From Gracilibacillus orientalis (lineage in GTDB: Bacteria > Bacillota > Bacilli > Bacillales > Amphibacillaceae): a stretch of DNA of 64,000 bases. Below are positions 9,653-18,296 of this stretch, piece after piece; position 1 is the stretch's first letter, and each line of letters starts with the position of its first letter. Both the position numbers and the translations under genes were made by a program. The notes under the pieces were generated by a model, which was given only the letters and a program-made list of their open reading frames with translations, made no database searches and was not told where the DNA came from. The DNA is taken from the NCBI RefSeq assembly GCF_900114645.1, contig NZ_FOTR01000010.1, positions 1-64,000 of the forward strand, in the 5' to 3' direction.

Positions 9653-10405
9653 TTACACAGAATCTATTGCCGCTTTACGTGCTAAACGCAATCCTTTAGG
9701 AACTAACAATAGTTGCAGTCCTCGAAATAATAAATCTACAATTACAGCAAGCAATGTTACTGGTACGGCACCTGAAATCAAAAATGAATTATCAAATAAC
9801 TGTATACCTGTGAAAATCCATACTCCTAGACCACCCCCACCAATTAAATAAGCAAGGGCTGCAGTACCTATATTAAGTACCACGGCAGTTCGGACACCCG
9901 CTAGAATAGAATAAGCCGCCGATGGAAGCTCCACACGAAAGAGAATTTGTGTTGACGTCAGTCCCATACCTTTTGCAGCATCTTTAGTAGCAGGGTTTAC
10001 AGAATCAAGACCCGCTATTGTATTTTGTAAAATCGGCAGTAGAGAATAAATATATAATGCTACAATCGCTGCTTTAATACCAATCCCTAAAAACCCCATT
10101 GCCAAAGCTAATATGGCTAAACTTGGGATCGTCTGACCTAAATTAGCAGTATTAACTATCAACCATTCAAATTTACGGAATTTAGGACGTGTAATCAAAA
10201 TCCCCAAGGGAATGGATGTCAAAATTGCTATTCCTGCAGAAATACTTACTAGCTTTAGATGTGTTTCAAGAAGACTGATAAACTGGGCAGGCTGTTCAAC
10301 GATTTTTGAAAACATATGATTAGATAAAGCCCACCAAAAAAAGACTATAACAAGCAGCCAAAGTATAATCTTAGTTGTGGTAGCAAGTGTTTTTTTAGCA
10401 TTCAC
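9653..10405 (-). CDS. Osmoprotectant ABC transporter permease (OpuCB/CD family)
   Basis: Inner-membrane permease of 250 residues with about six hydrophobic helices. The cytoplasmic EAA-like loop reads KDAAKGMGLTSTQILFRVELP near 140-160 and would dock on the ATPase. It is longer at the N-terminus than the other permease of the operon, with one extra helix (IILWLLVIVFFWWAL). The two permeases share the LNIGTAALAYLIGGGGLG-type C-terminal block and form a heterodimer in this family. The gene lies 6 bp downstream of the ATPase gene and 24 bp upstream of the binding-protein gene. Confidence 0.93.
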   Translation of the reverse strand: MNAKKTLATTTKIILWLLVIVFFWWALSNHMFSKIVEQPAQFISLLETHLKLVSISAGIAILTSIPLGILITRPKFRKFEWLIVNTANLGQTIPSLAILALAMGFLGIGIKAAIVALYIYSLLPILQNTIAGLDSVNPATKDAAKGMGLTSTQILFRVELPSAAYSILAGVRTAVVLNIGTAALAYLIGGGGLGVWIFTGIQLFDNSFLISGAVPVTLLAVIVDLLFRGLQLLLVPKGLRLARKAAIDSV

Positions 10406-10411
10406 ATCTAG

Positions 10412-11389
10412 TCACCTCTCTTTACCTTTGACTTCTCTATGCAAGAATTTCTCAATTAAATTCAAGGTGAGACTTCCAAGTTGGTTATCTTGTTGATCAA
10501 CAATAACAATCTGATCTGCCTCTTGGTTTAGTAACATCGAGATAGCTACCCTTAACGAAGTATCAGAATGAATCATCTTCGTATCTGCTACTTCCTGTTT
10601 ACTTGATTCAAGATTAAATGCATCCACCAAATCTTGAACACTATAAAGACTCATACTTTTTAGTACCCGATCTTGACCGACAAATTCAGAGACGAATTCA
10701 TTTTTTGGGTGGGTCAATATTTCAGTAGGAGTATCATACTGCATGATTTTCCCTTCACGTATTAGAGCAATCCGATCACCCATTCGAATGGCCTCATCAA
10801 TATCATGACTGACAAATAGGATTGTCTTTTTAACTTCTTGTTGAATAGCTAAGAACTCGTCCTGTATTCGATGTCTGATTATCGGGTCTAGAGCACCAAA
10901 TGGTTCATCCATTAACATTACTGGTGGATCGGACGCCATAGCCCTGATTACTCCAATACGTTGTTGTTGCCCTCCTGATAGCTCATGTGGGAAACGTTTT
11001 CGATAGTCATCTGGATTCAAACCCACCAAATCCATCAAGTAGTTGAAACGATTTCTTTTCTTTTTTCTATCCCATCCTAGTAAGTCAGGTACAATCATCG
11101 TATTATCTTCAATCGTCATATTGGGAAACAATCCATTACTTTGGATAACATAACCGATATTTCTTCTAAGTTCAATCGGATTTAATTCTTTACTGCTTTT
11201 CCCTTGAACACGAATATCTCCCTCCGTTATGGATTCCAATACGTTTACCATTCGAAGTAACGTTGTCTTTCCACAGCCAGAAGGCCCTAGCAATATTACA
11301 AATTCACCGTCATTCACTGTCATATTAATATCATCAATAGCTTTTACATCGCCTTGATAAACTTTTGATACATTTTGAAACTCAATCAC
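10412..11389 (-). CDS. Osmoprotectant ABC transporter ATP-binding protein (OpuCA family)
   Basis: ABC ATPase with Walker A GPSGCGKTT (near 33), signature LSGGQQQRIG (near 135), Walker B VMLMDEPFGALD and the switch His in FVSHDIDE. The C-terminal 80 residues look like a single, weakly conserved CBS-type region (SLRVAISMLLNQEADQIVIVD), shorter than the two-CBS tail of B. subtilis OpuCA. I prefer the GTG at 11389 because AGAAGG is 9 bases upstream; a GTG three codons earlier abuts that site. CBS tails in this family sense ionic strength or nucleotides. Confidence 0.93.
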   Translation of the reverse strand: MIEFQNVSKVYQGDVKAIDDINMTVNDGEFVILLGPSGCGKTTLLRMVNVLESITEGDIRVQGKSSKELNPIELRRNIGYVIQSNGLFPNMTIEDNTMIVPDLLGWDRKKKRNRFNYLMDLVGLNPDDYRKRFPHELSGGQQQRIGVIRAMASDPPVMLMDEPFGALDPIIRHRIQDEFLAIQQEVKKTILFVSHDIDEAIRMGDRIALIREGKIMQYDTPTEILTHPKNEFVSEFVGQDRVLKSMSLYSVQDLVDAFNLESSKQEVADTKMIHSDTSLRVAISMLLNQEADQIVIVDQQDNQLGSLTLNLIEKFLHREVKGKER

Positions 11390-11413
11390 TTGAATCACCC
11401 TTCTTATACTTCT

Positions 11414-12073
11414 TTATTGAATCCCTTTCGGTGTAGCCTTTTTTTGAATCCACTTTAACAGAAAATCGGCAATTAACGCCAAAATAGAAACAAAGATAGC
11501 TCCCGTCATAACCATGTTAGTGTTGCCTCGACTGATACCTGAGTTAATCAAGACACCCAATCCGCCAGATCCAATAAAGGCTGCAATTGCTCCAATACCT
11601 ATATTTAAGACAGTAGCTGTGCGGACACCTGCCATAATTAGTGGCATACCGATTGGAATTTCCACTTTGATTAGCCGCTGAAAGTTCGTCATTCCAATTC
11701 CTTTTGCGGCATCACGAATATTTGGATCCACATTATTGATAGCCGTGTAAGTATTTCGAATAATCGGGAGTTGCGAGTACAGAACCAAAGCTATTAACGC
11801 TGGCAGAAAACCAATGCCCTGGCCAATATTAGATAGAATCGGAATCATAATACCAAATAACGCAATACTAGGAATTGTGATAAAAATAGATGCGATTTGT
11901 AGAATGGTTTCTGCTAATTCCTCATTAGTGGTTAAATATATACCTAAAGGAACACCAATTATGATTGCTATAAGAATAGCCAGTCCAACCAACTGAGCAT
12001 GTTCGATGGTGTATGTTATTATATTGCCTAAATCACTTTGAATATAATTAAATAATTGACTAATAGTAAACAC
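11414..12073 (-). CDS. Osmoprotectant ABC transporter permease, first gene of operon
   Basis: Permease of 219 residues with about five to six membrane helices and the EAA-type loop IRDAAKGIGMTNFQRLIKVEIP. It shares the C-terminal block LNIGIGAIAAFIGSGGLG with the second permease. The start is uncertain. The GTG at 12073 is directly attached to the Shine-Dalgarno sequence AGGAGG, leaving no spacing. An ATT three codons later has ideal spacing of 8 bases. No GbsR-type regulator is nearby. Upstream (12074-12218) are two overlapping palindromes at 12185-12204. Confidence 0.9.
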   Translation of the reverse strand: MFTISQLFNYIQSDLGNIITYTIEHAQLVGLAILIAIIIGVPLGIYLTTNEELAETILQIASIFITIPSIALFGIMIPILSNIGQGIGFLPALIALVLYSQLPIIRNTYTAINNVDPNIRDAAKGIGMTNFQRLIKVEIPIGMPLIMAGVRTATVLNIGIGAIAAFIGSGGLGVLINSGISRGNTNMVMTGAIFVSILALIADFLLKWIQKKATPKGIQ

Positions 12074-12218
12074 CTCCTAAACAGAATGGACATTTTAACT
12101 AGTTTCCAACTTTTCGATATCTCTAGTTTCAGCTTCTTTTATTTTCAGAAAATACTATGCAGGGTCTTGAAACCCTTATACTTAGCAGTAATCTGCATTA
12201 TGCACACAAAATTGCACT

Positions 12219-13661
12219 TTATTCTTCCATTGGAAAAATGGTCCCTTTATTCATAATTCCGTTTGGATCAAATGCTTTCTTCAAGGTTTCTAAGATGTAA
12301 TATGAAGAACCATACTCGTCTTTAATCCATGGTGTTCTGTGCTTACCAACACCGTGGTGATGAACCATGGATCCTCCTGCCTTAATGGTTTCCTCTACAA
12401 TTATTTTATTAATTGGATAATGATATTTTGTAATTTCTTCTTCAGGTTTAATATCAACCAAATCATAATAATAAATAAAATACATATTGGTACCGTTCAT
12501 ATAACTGTGAGAAGAATGTCCTCCTAACATTGTAATATGAGGGATTTCTTCTCTAATTCGCTTGATACAATTTTCATAAATATCATGGATTATTCCCCAT
12601 GAACCAGAAACTTCTGTAGTAAAGCCAATATTATTGGATTGCTTAATCTCCTTCCTCTCTTCCATTACATTGGAGGGATCCCAATTCAAATTTTCAAACC
12701 ATTCTTGAATCAAATGACTCTCTACTCTATCACTTTTGCCAGATTTAGCTACAATGTCTTCGATTGCTTTACCTGTTGCTTCTGCAATTGGCTTTGGACC
12801 TTCTGCCATGAAAATGAGTACACATTTACCTTCTGAGAAATCAAAATGATAGGCTGCATCTTCTGGATCATAAAGACGTGCTACAGATGGTCGATAGCCT
12901 TGAACCATTACTTCACGCAGCATTTCAAAACCAGTTTTCATATCATCCAACAAGTATCCATAGAACTGATTGTTTTCAGGCTTGTATTGGAAAACTTTCA
13001 CTGTAACTTCTGTAATGTAACAAAGAGCTCCCTCATTCCCAATAATAACATGCCTGATATCTGGTCCAGCAGCACGTCTTGGTACATTCTTAATTTTAGT
13101 GATTTCACCATTAGGAAAAACAGCTTCAACACCCACAACCATATCTTCAATACCACCATATAAAGTAGAAAGCTGTCCGATACTTCGGGTTGCCACAAGC
13201 CCTCCCATTTGAGCTAAAGGTTTAGACTGTGGGGAATGTCCTGTAGTTAGACCCTGTTCTCGCAACTTATCCTCCAAATTCTCTAATGGTACTCCGCATT
13301 GAACAGTAGCAAGCATGTTGTAAGGATCAATTTGTACAATATCATCCATTTCTGACCCATCAATTACTAAGGAGTTTTCTACTGCAGTTTCTAAACCACC
13401 CTCAGTCGCTGAACCACCTGTCCTAGGTACAGCATTGATTTTATGTTCATTCATATATTTCAGAATATGTGATACTTGCTCCTCATTTTTAATTTTCACC
13501 ACCGCTGCCGGTAATGGTTGTGTATAAACCTCGTGAATCGTCTCATATTTTCGAAAACGGTCTACACTATTTTCTCTTAACACTTCTTCATCTGTAATCA
13601 CTTGCGATTCTGATAAGATAGCTTTTACATCGCTCACTATTTGTTCTTTTGATAATACCAT
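12219..13661 (-). CDS. FAD-dependent oxidase, AGPS/YgcU-like
   Basis: FAD-linked oxidoreductase of 480 residues. The N-terminal PCMH-type FAD domain has PRTGGSATEGG and GHSPQSKPLAQMGGLVATRS (about 75-165). The C-terminal domain ends with VHHHGVGKHRTPW, matching the active-site HHHG-K motif of alkyldihydroxyacetonephosphate synthase and related flavoenzymes. AAGGAG lies 8 bases before the ATG. It is the third gene of the operon SDR-kinase-oxidase. The family oxidises or rearranges phosphorylated or hydroxylated polyols, and the presence of a GlpP-type regulator points to a glycerol-phosphate-like substrate. The gene set parallels E. coli ygcW/ygcE/ygcU. Substrate unknown. Confidence 0.88.
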   Translation of the reverse strand: MVLSKEQIVSDVKAILSESQVITDEEVLRENSVDRFRKYETIHEVYTQPLPAAVVKIKNEEQVSHILKYMNEHKINAVPRTGGSATEGGLETAVENSLVIDGSEMDDIVQIDPYNMLATVQCGVPLENLEDKLREQGLTTGHSPQSKPLAQMGGLVATRSIGQLSTLYGGIEDMVVGVEAVFPNGEITKIKNVPRRAAGPDIRHVIIGNEGALCYITEVTVKVFQYKPENNQFYGYLLDDMKTGFEMLREVMVQGYRPSVARLYDPEDAAYHFDFSEGKCVLIFMAEGPKPIAEATGKAIEDIVAKSGKSDRVESHLIQEWFENLNWDPSNVMEERKEIKQSNNIGFTTEVSGSWGIIHDIYENCIKRIREEIPHITMLGGHSSHSYMNGTNMYFIYYYDLVDIKPEEEITKYHYPINKIIVEETIKAGGSMVHHHGVGKHRTPWIKDEYGSSYYILETLKKAFDPNGIMNKGTIFPMEE

Positions 13662-13688
13662 TTCATGTACTCCTTTTTTAGTAAATTT

Positions 13689-15128
13689 TTAGCTATTGAA
13701 AAAAGAATAGGATTTCCGCAATATACCATCTGTATAAGCAGAAATATGTTGGTAAACTTCATTGTTCATTCGCGTATAGAATGCATGTTTATCCTCCTCG
13801 GGATGAAACATGTCCTTTACCTTCACCATATGTTTAGTGGCTTCCTCATAGGTAGAATAAACATTTAAAGCAACTGCTACATTAATAGCTGCACCTAAGC
13901 TAGCTGACCCATTCGTTACGTTCCGCTTAGTTGGCAGTCCAAAAACATTAGAAAGAATTTGCATCATTAAATCACTATTGGATCCACCGCCTGAAATAAC
14001 CATTTCTTTTATATTCTGATCCACCTCATCTAGCATGGAATCCATATTCGTCTTCATCGTCATGGCAATACCTTCTAAAATGGATTGATACATATGGGCC
14101 CTAGTATGTCGACTATCAAGGCCAATCATCATTCCTTTTTTAAAAGGTTTATCTGCTGGTGGCAGCCAATCGAGAACAGTCATCAGCCCATCACTACCTG
14201 GAGGCACCGACTTTGCTGCCTCCTCATTGAGGAATTCTTCCGGTGACATGCCGTGCTTTCGGGCTGTTACCGTTAATTCTTCTCCATAAAGATCTGTGAA
14301 CCAACTAACTGTCCACATTCCTCGACGGATTCCATTACTCTCGTAGAGATACTCTCCTGGAATAGATGCAAAATTGGTCCAAAAACTCTTGGAATTTTTG
14401 GTATTCTCTTGTCCAAGAATCATACCTGCTATATATGTACCTAAAGAGACTAGAGCGCTGTGACTCGATATAATTCCCGATCCCAATGCTTCAACCGCTT
14501 TGTCGTTAGCAGTCGCTATAACTGGAATATTAGCAGGAATTCCTGTTTCTTTGGCTGCTTTATCTGTCACATTTCCTAGAATTGTTCCTGGGTCTTGAAT
14601 AGTAAACAACATGTCTTGAGGTATATTATAATAATCGAATACCTCATCACTGTCACTCCATTGCCAGGTATCTGTATCAATGGGCCACATTCCCATATAG
14701 TTGGCATTCGTGTCCTTGAATTCATTAGTAAAGCGATGCGTGATATATCCCGATGATGTGGTAACATAGGCCACATCGTCATTTTTGTGTTCATAAGGCT
14801 TCGATACTCTATCATCCATCCAACTTATTGCTGGAGATGCTAGGGTGCCATCCATCTTTAGTAAACAGCGATTGAATCGAATGGTACAAAGCCCGATACC
14901 AATAATATCTTCCTCGTTACCAGGAAACGAACCCATCGCCTTTTGACTAGCCTTGCACAATGAATCCCATAAGTCATCACCTGGATGTTCAACTACGCCA
15001 TGATCAGGTGTGCTCATTGGTTGTAATCTTTCTTGGCCCCTGCTTACTTCGTTTCCATTTAAATCGAAGATAACTACTTTAGAACTCTGTGAACCTCCAT
15101 CTATACCGATAATGTACTTCTCAACCAT
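13689..15128 (-). CDS. FGGY-family carbohydrate kinase (YgcE/xylulokinase-like)
   Basis: Sugar or polyol kinase of 479 residues. The FGGY N-terminal domain opens with YIIGIDGGSQSSKVVIFD, the phosphate-1 loop. Later blocks are GVVEHPGDDLW, ATANDKAVEALGSG with the predicted catalytic Asp, and the adenosine motif VISGGGSNSDLMMQILSNVFG near 385. It lies between the SDR gene (48 bp upstream) and the FAD oxidase gene (27 bp downstream), so the three are co-transcribed. FGGY kinases phosphorylate glycerol, xylulose, ribulose, erythritol and related compounds. The acceptor cannot be decided here. Confidence 0.9.
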   Translation of the reverse strand: MVEKYIIGIDGGSQSSKVVIFDLNGNEVSRGQERLQPMSTPDHGVVEHPGDDLWDSLCKASQKAMGSFPGNEEDIIGIGLCTIRFNRCLLKMDGTLASPAISWMDDRVSKPYEHKNDDVAYVTTSSGYITHRFTNEFKDTNANYMGMWPIDTDTWQWSDSDEVFDYYNIPQDMLFTIQDPGTILGNVTDKAAKETGIPANIPVIATANDKAVEALGSGIISSHSALVSLGTYIAGMILGQENTKNSKSFWTNFASIPGEYLYESNGIRRGMWTVSWFTDLYGEELTVTARKHGMSPEEFLNEEAAKSVPPGSDGLMTVLDWLPPADKPFKKGMMIGLDSRHTRAHMYQSILEGIAMTMKTNMDSMLDEVDQNIKEMVISGGGSNSDLMMQILSNVFGLPTKRNVTNGSASLGAAINVAVALNVYSTYEEATKHMVKVKDMFHPEEDKHAFYTRMNNEVYQHISAYTDGILRKSYSFFNS

Positions 15129-15176
15129 ATGTCTATCACATTTCCTTTATATTCTTAATTCAATTGAAACTCTTTC

Positions 15177-15953
15177 CTAACGAACGAGATATCCTCCATC
15201 AACGGCTAATATGTGACCATTCACATAATCTGATGCTCTACTGGCCAGAAATACCGTTGCTCCCATTAAATCCATAGGATCACCCCAACGATTTGCAGGA
15301 ATATGATCCATAACCCGTTGATTTGCCTCTGGATCATTTCTCGTTTTTTTAGTAAGTTCTGTAGCATAATAACCTGGAGCAAGTCCATTCACCTGGATAT
15401 TATATTGAGCGAGCTCATCACAGTAAGCCTTTGTCAACCCAGCTATCCCATGTTTAGTGGCTGCATAAGCTGGTGACCCCTGTCCGCCATGAAATGAAAA
15501 CATCGAACAGATATTTATAATCTTCCCTTGGTGTTTCGTAATCATGTGCTTTGCCGCTTCATGACTTAATTCGAATGAAGCAGTTAAGTTAACATTAATC
15601 ATTGGATCCCATTTTTTCCTGCCGAATTCTTCAAATGAAGCAACTTTATTTAGACCAGCACTATTCACGAGAATATCTACGTCTCCCATCTTCTCGATGC
15701 ATTGATCGATAATCCGCTTCGGTGCTCCTTCATCAGTTATATCTACTTTCATAAATTCTATCTTAACACCTTCATTTTCTATTAGTTCTTTCGTCGTATC
15801 ATCGTCATCAATGATACTTGGGATGAATAGATTGGCTCCAGCCTTAGCTAACGCGAGAGAAAATGCCCTCCCGAGGCCAGAATTACCTCCTGTGACAACG
15901 GCCGTCTTCCCTTCTAAAGAAAAGAAATCCATTGTAAAATCAACCATATTCAT
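15177..15953 (-). CDS. SDR family oxidoreductase (YgcW/gluconate dehydrogenase-like)
   Basis: Classical short-chain dehydrogenase of 258 residues. The NAD(P)-binding glycine motif TGGNSGLGRA lies near 20, NSAG near 97, the catalytic Ser in ICSMFSFHG near 147 and the catalytic YAATKHG near 160. The closest familiar type is gluconate-5- or deoxygluconate dehydrogenase. It is the first gene of an operon with the FGGY kinase and FAD oxidase and is preceded by a leader with a strong terminator (16021-16071), so its expression should depend on antitermination. GGTGAG lies 5 bases before the ATG. Confidence 0.92.
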   Translation of the reverse strand: MNMVDFTMDFFSLEGKTAVVTGGNSGLGRAFSLALAKAGANLFIPSIIDDDDTTKELIENEGVKIEFMKVDITDEGAPKRIIDQCIEKMGDVDILVNSAGLNKVASFEEFGRKKWDPMINVNLTASFELSHEAAKHMITKHQGKIINICSMFSFHGGQGSPAYAATKHGIAGLTKAYCDELAQYNIQVNGLAPGYYATELTKKTRNDPEANQRVMDHIPANRWGDPMDLMGATVFLASRASDYVNGHILAVDGGYLVR

Positions 15954-16020
15954 TCTGTCTCACCGCCCTTCACTTCCATTTTTTATTTTCTCTTCACTTC
16001 TTTTATTTATTTTTTTGCTC

Positions 16021-16090
16021 AAAAAAAAGAGAGAAAAGCAGACTTCCCCCAAGGGAAGTTACTTTTCTCTCGGCTCTAGTAACTTTTAAC
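16021..16090 (-). promoter_or_regulatory. Leader attenuator (terminator/antiterminator) of the SDR-kinase-oxidase operon
   Basis: On the minus strand a GC-poor but long terminator stem is formed by 16071-16062 with 16038-16029 (10 bp), extended inside by 16059-16053 with 16048-16042 (7 bp), and followed by eight T (16028-16021). A competing 8-bp stem can form between 16085-16078 (AAGTTACT) and 16063-16056 (AGTAACTT). It uses the 5' side of the terminator, so the two folds exclude each other. The promoter lies immediately upstream. By analogy with GlpP acting on the glpD leader, the divergent GlpP-family protein is the likely antiterminator. Confidence 0.85.
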
Positions 16091-16097
16091 ATTACTT

Positions 16098-16126
16098 AGT
16101 ATATTGCTCCTTTACTAAACTGTCAA
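16098..16126 (-). promoter_or_regulatory. Sigma-A promoter of the SDR-kinase-oxidase operon
   Basis: TTGACA (16126-16121), a 17-bp spacer, then TATACT (16103-16098) on the minus strand. Transcription would start near 16091, only about 20 nt before the leader terminator stem. Confidence 0.82.
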
Positions 16127-16284
16127 CAGCTCACGAAAAAACATCTCTTAATACGGAAGATGTTCAAGGCTTTTTTTAGCATTTTTCTTCCGGTAACAGT
16201 TTAACTTTAAAGCAGAAACCTTTTAATTTACCTTAGCTTAATATATAATAGAGACAGTAATTTCTTAGAATTAGGAGATATATA

Positions 16285-16851
16285 ATGAAAGAAAAAATTT
16301 ATCAAGCTATGGAAGAAAATCCAATAATTGCAGCAGTGAAAAACGAAAAGGGCTTAGAGGAAGCTATCCAAACTGATTGCAATATCATTTTCATATTAAA
16401 TAGTAATATCATAAATATCGACAATATCGTCCGTAAAATTAAATCTCATAACAAACTAGCTTTTGTACATATTGACTTACTTGAGGGGACCTCTAACCAA
16501 GAAGTAGCCTTGGAATTCCTGAAGGAAAGTACTAATGCAGATGGGATTATTAGTACTAAAGCGCAGATGGTACGAGCAGCTAAAAATTACGGTTTCTTCA
16601 CCATCCATCGATTTTTTGTTGTCGATTCCTTCTCTTTTCACAATATCGATAAGCAGATTGCCAATTCCAACCCACACTTTATTGAAGTCTTGCCGGGTGG
16701 TATGTCAAAAATGATTGGTTGGGTGAAAGATAAAACGAACATCCCCATTATCGCAAGTGGACTTGTTTGCGAGAAAGATGACGTTGTTACAGCATTACAG
16801 GCTGGTGCAATTTCTATTTCAACAACTAACAACGAAGTATGGTACATGTAA
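16285..16851 (+). CDS. GlpP/YgcP-family antiterminator regulatory protein
   Basis: Protein of 188 residues matching the GlpP family (glycerol-3-phosphate-responsive antiterminator, a TIM-barrel-like RNA-binding regulator). Conserved blocks are LAFVHIDLLEG, ADGIISTK, RFFVVDS, FIEVLPGGM and PIIASGLV. AGGAG lies 7 bases before the ATG, and TATAAT at 16244-16249 is a plausible -10 element. It stands alone rather than beside glpF, glpK or glpD, and it is divergent from the three-gene operon whose leader carries an attenuator. I infer that it binds that leader in the presence of a phosphorylated polyol. E. coli YgcP is the counterpart in the similar ygc cluster. Confidence 0.9.
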   Translation: MKEKIYQAMEENPIIAAVKNEKGLEEAIQTDCNIIFILNSNIINIDNIVRKIKSHNKLAFVHIDLLEGTSNQEVALEFLKESTNADGIISTKAQMVRAAKNYGFFTIHRFFVVDSFSFHNIDKQIANSNPHFIEVLPGGMSKMIGWVKDKTNIPIIASGLVCEKDDVVTALQAGAISISTTNNEVWYM

Positions 16852-16862
16852 CTTTTTCTCCT

Positions 16863-16908
16863 AGAGAATACGGCAATAGGTTAATTAAAAACTTTGCCGA
16901 CATTCTCT
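16863..16908 (+). terminator. Imperfect hairpin after the GlpP-family gene
   Basis: AGAGAATACGGCAA (16863-16876) pairs with 16894-16908, with one bulge. No T-run follows, so termination is uncertain. Confidence 0.4.
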
Positions 16909-17178
16909 AAACCTCTCCTTTAAATTGCTACTTCAACTATTGATTTTGAAGAATTATCTTCATTAATTCATTCTTCTCGGCTTTTTACACAAATCATTTT
17001 TTAAGCCCCCTTCCTCTTCTATTTAAACAACTAAACAGAAAGTTCTACATGATAGGGAGAAGTTTACTCTAAGTTAATACTATAACTCTGTTCTACAAAC
17101 CTCTTTATAAATACTAGAAAGTAACCTGCTCATCCAGAATATTTTCTCACTTCACACCGATTAATGAGATTCGTACAT

Positions 17179-17217
17179 ACAAAAGAAGTAAGTGCTACAA
17201 GCACTTACTTCTTTTGT
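17179..17217. terminator. Perfect 18-bp hairpin in a gene-poor gap
   Basis: Stem 17179-17196 with 17200-17217 and a 3-nt loop. The arms end in T-rich sequence on both strands, so it may be a bidirectional terminator. The gap 16852-17475 otherwise holds no clear gene. A short minus-strand frame (17161-17275) starting at a TTG is considered in the findings. Confidence 0.55.
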
Positions 17218-17475
17218 AATTTTGTCAATGTCATAACACATCGTATCAGCAGCCTTTACAGGTACATGTCCATGCAAATGATTAGTCCCGTTTTAGCTTT
17301 CCTCCATTTATTTTAGATGATTATCGTTGCTTTTATAGCACCGTTAGAAAAGAATATAATTTTTCCTCAATAGTTAAATAAAATTAATTTGGTTAACCTA
17401 TAACCGTATAGTGGTACATGGAGATTTTTAGAAGGAATAATTAAGATGAATTTTAATTATGGAAAGGAGTTTGCT

Positions 17476-18180
17476 ATGGATTTAATAGAAATAACGATTA
17501 GAATTGTATCTGCATTCCTTGTTCTTTTAATTCTAACTAGAATAATGGGAAGAAAAGAGCTGCGTCAGCTAACATTTTTTAATTTTGTTTCTGGCATTGC
17601 AGTTGGTTCGATCGCAGCTTCACTTGTTGTGAATCAGAATTTAGACATCTGGGCTGGGATATATGCTTTAACTGGATGGACCATTCTAACCATCATAATG
17701 GGTTTAATTGATATTAAATCAAAGAATGCTCGAGAAGTTATCCAGGGGCAACCGATGATTCTTATTAAACAAGGAAAAATTATGGAAGACGAACTACGAA
17801 AGGCCAGATTAGATATCAATGCTTTAAATGCTATGTTAAGAAAGAAAAATGTATTTTCTCTTGCTGATGTTGACTATGCAATTTTCGAAAGTGATGGGAC
17901 ACTCTCTGTAATGAAAAAAGATAGTAAACAGACAATAACAAAAAGTGATATGAATATACAACAAGTAAAAACAGAACCATTTCCCATGTCTACCGAAGTC
18001 ATTTCTGACGGAAAGGTCAACACGTCAAATTTATCAAAATTAAATCTCGATGAAAATTGGCTTGAAAAACAATTAAAACAAGCTGAAGTTAATTCAATAT
18101 CCGAAATTTTTTTCGCTGAGATACAAAAAGATGGAACTTTATATATAGACACTAGGGATGATAATATTCCCAAGCAATAA
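17476..18180 (+). CDS. DUF421 (YetF-type) membrane protein
   Basis: About 234 residues. The start at 17476 is chosen because AAGGAG lies 6 bases upstream; an in-frame ATG ten codons earlier has no site. Three hydrophobic segments occupy the first 85 residues. The motif RIMGRKELRQLTFFNFVSGI is characteristic of the family. The cytoplasmic DUF421 domain follows, with LRKKNVFSLADVDYAIFESDG (about 128-148), and a predicted second subdomain closes the protein. The role of this family is unknown; it is common in spore formers and often near spore membrane genes. It is a single gene on the plus strand, convergent with ssrA. Confidence 0.9.
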   Translation: MDLIEITIRIVSAFLVLLILTRIMGRKELRQLTFFNFVSGIAVGSIAASLVVNQNLDIWAGIYALTGWTILTIIMGLIDIKSKNAREVIQGQPMILIKQGKIMEDELRKARLDINALNAMLRKKNVFSLADVDYAIFESDGTLSVMKKDSKQTITKSDMNIQQVKTEPFPMSTEVISDGKVNTSNLSKLNLDENWLEKQLKQAEVNSISEIFFAEIQKDGTLYIDTRDDNIPKQ

Positions 18181-18184
18181 TAAA

Positions 18185-18218
18185 ATGCAAGAAGGAATAA
18201 GCTCGTTCCTTCTTGCAT
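18185..18218. terminator. Hairpin between yetF-type gene and ssrA
   Basis: A 13-bp stem (18185-18197 with 18206-18218). T-rich sequence follows on the minus strand (TTTTATT), and none on the plus strand. It may insulate the convergent genes. Confidence 0.55.
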
Positions 18219-18266
18219 TCCAAATCATATCAAGAATTTGATGGGTATAAACTTTTAGTTACAAAA

Positions 18267-18296
18267 AATAAAAAACCACCAATTATGTATTGGTGG
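18267..18296 (-). terminator. ssrA terminator overlapping the encoded CCA end
   Basis: On the minus strand CCACCAA (18296-18290) pairs with TTGGTGG (18282-18276) and is followed by T6-A-T6. The 5' arm is the 3' terminus of tmRNA itself, including the encoded CCA. Confidence 0.85.

Noticed and set aside
12846-13163. Plus-strand open frame of 105 codons opposite the FAD oxidase gene
   Set aside because: Antisense shadow; the minus-strand gene has conserved FAD and HHHG motifs at these positions.
16135-16163. Hairpin ACATCT/AGATGT with T-run on the minus strand in the spacer before the GlpP-family gene
   Set aside because: It lies upstream of the recognised minus-strand promoter, so no identified transcript would reach it; kept out as a terminator call.
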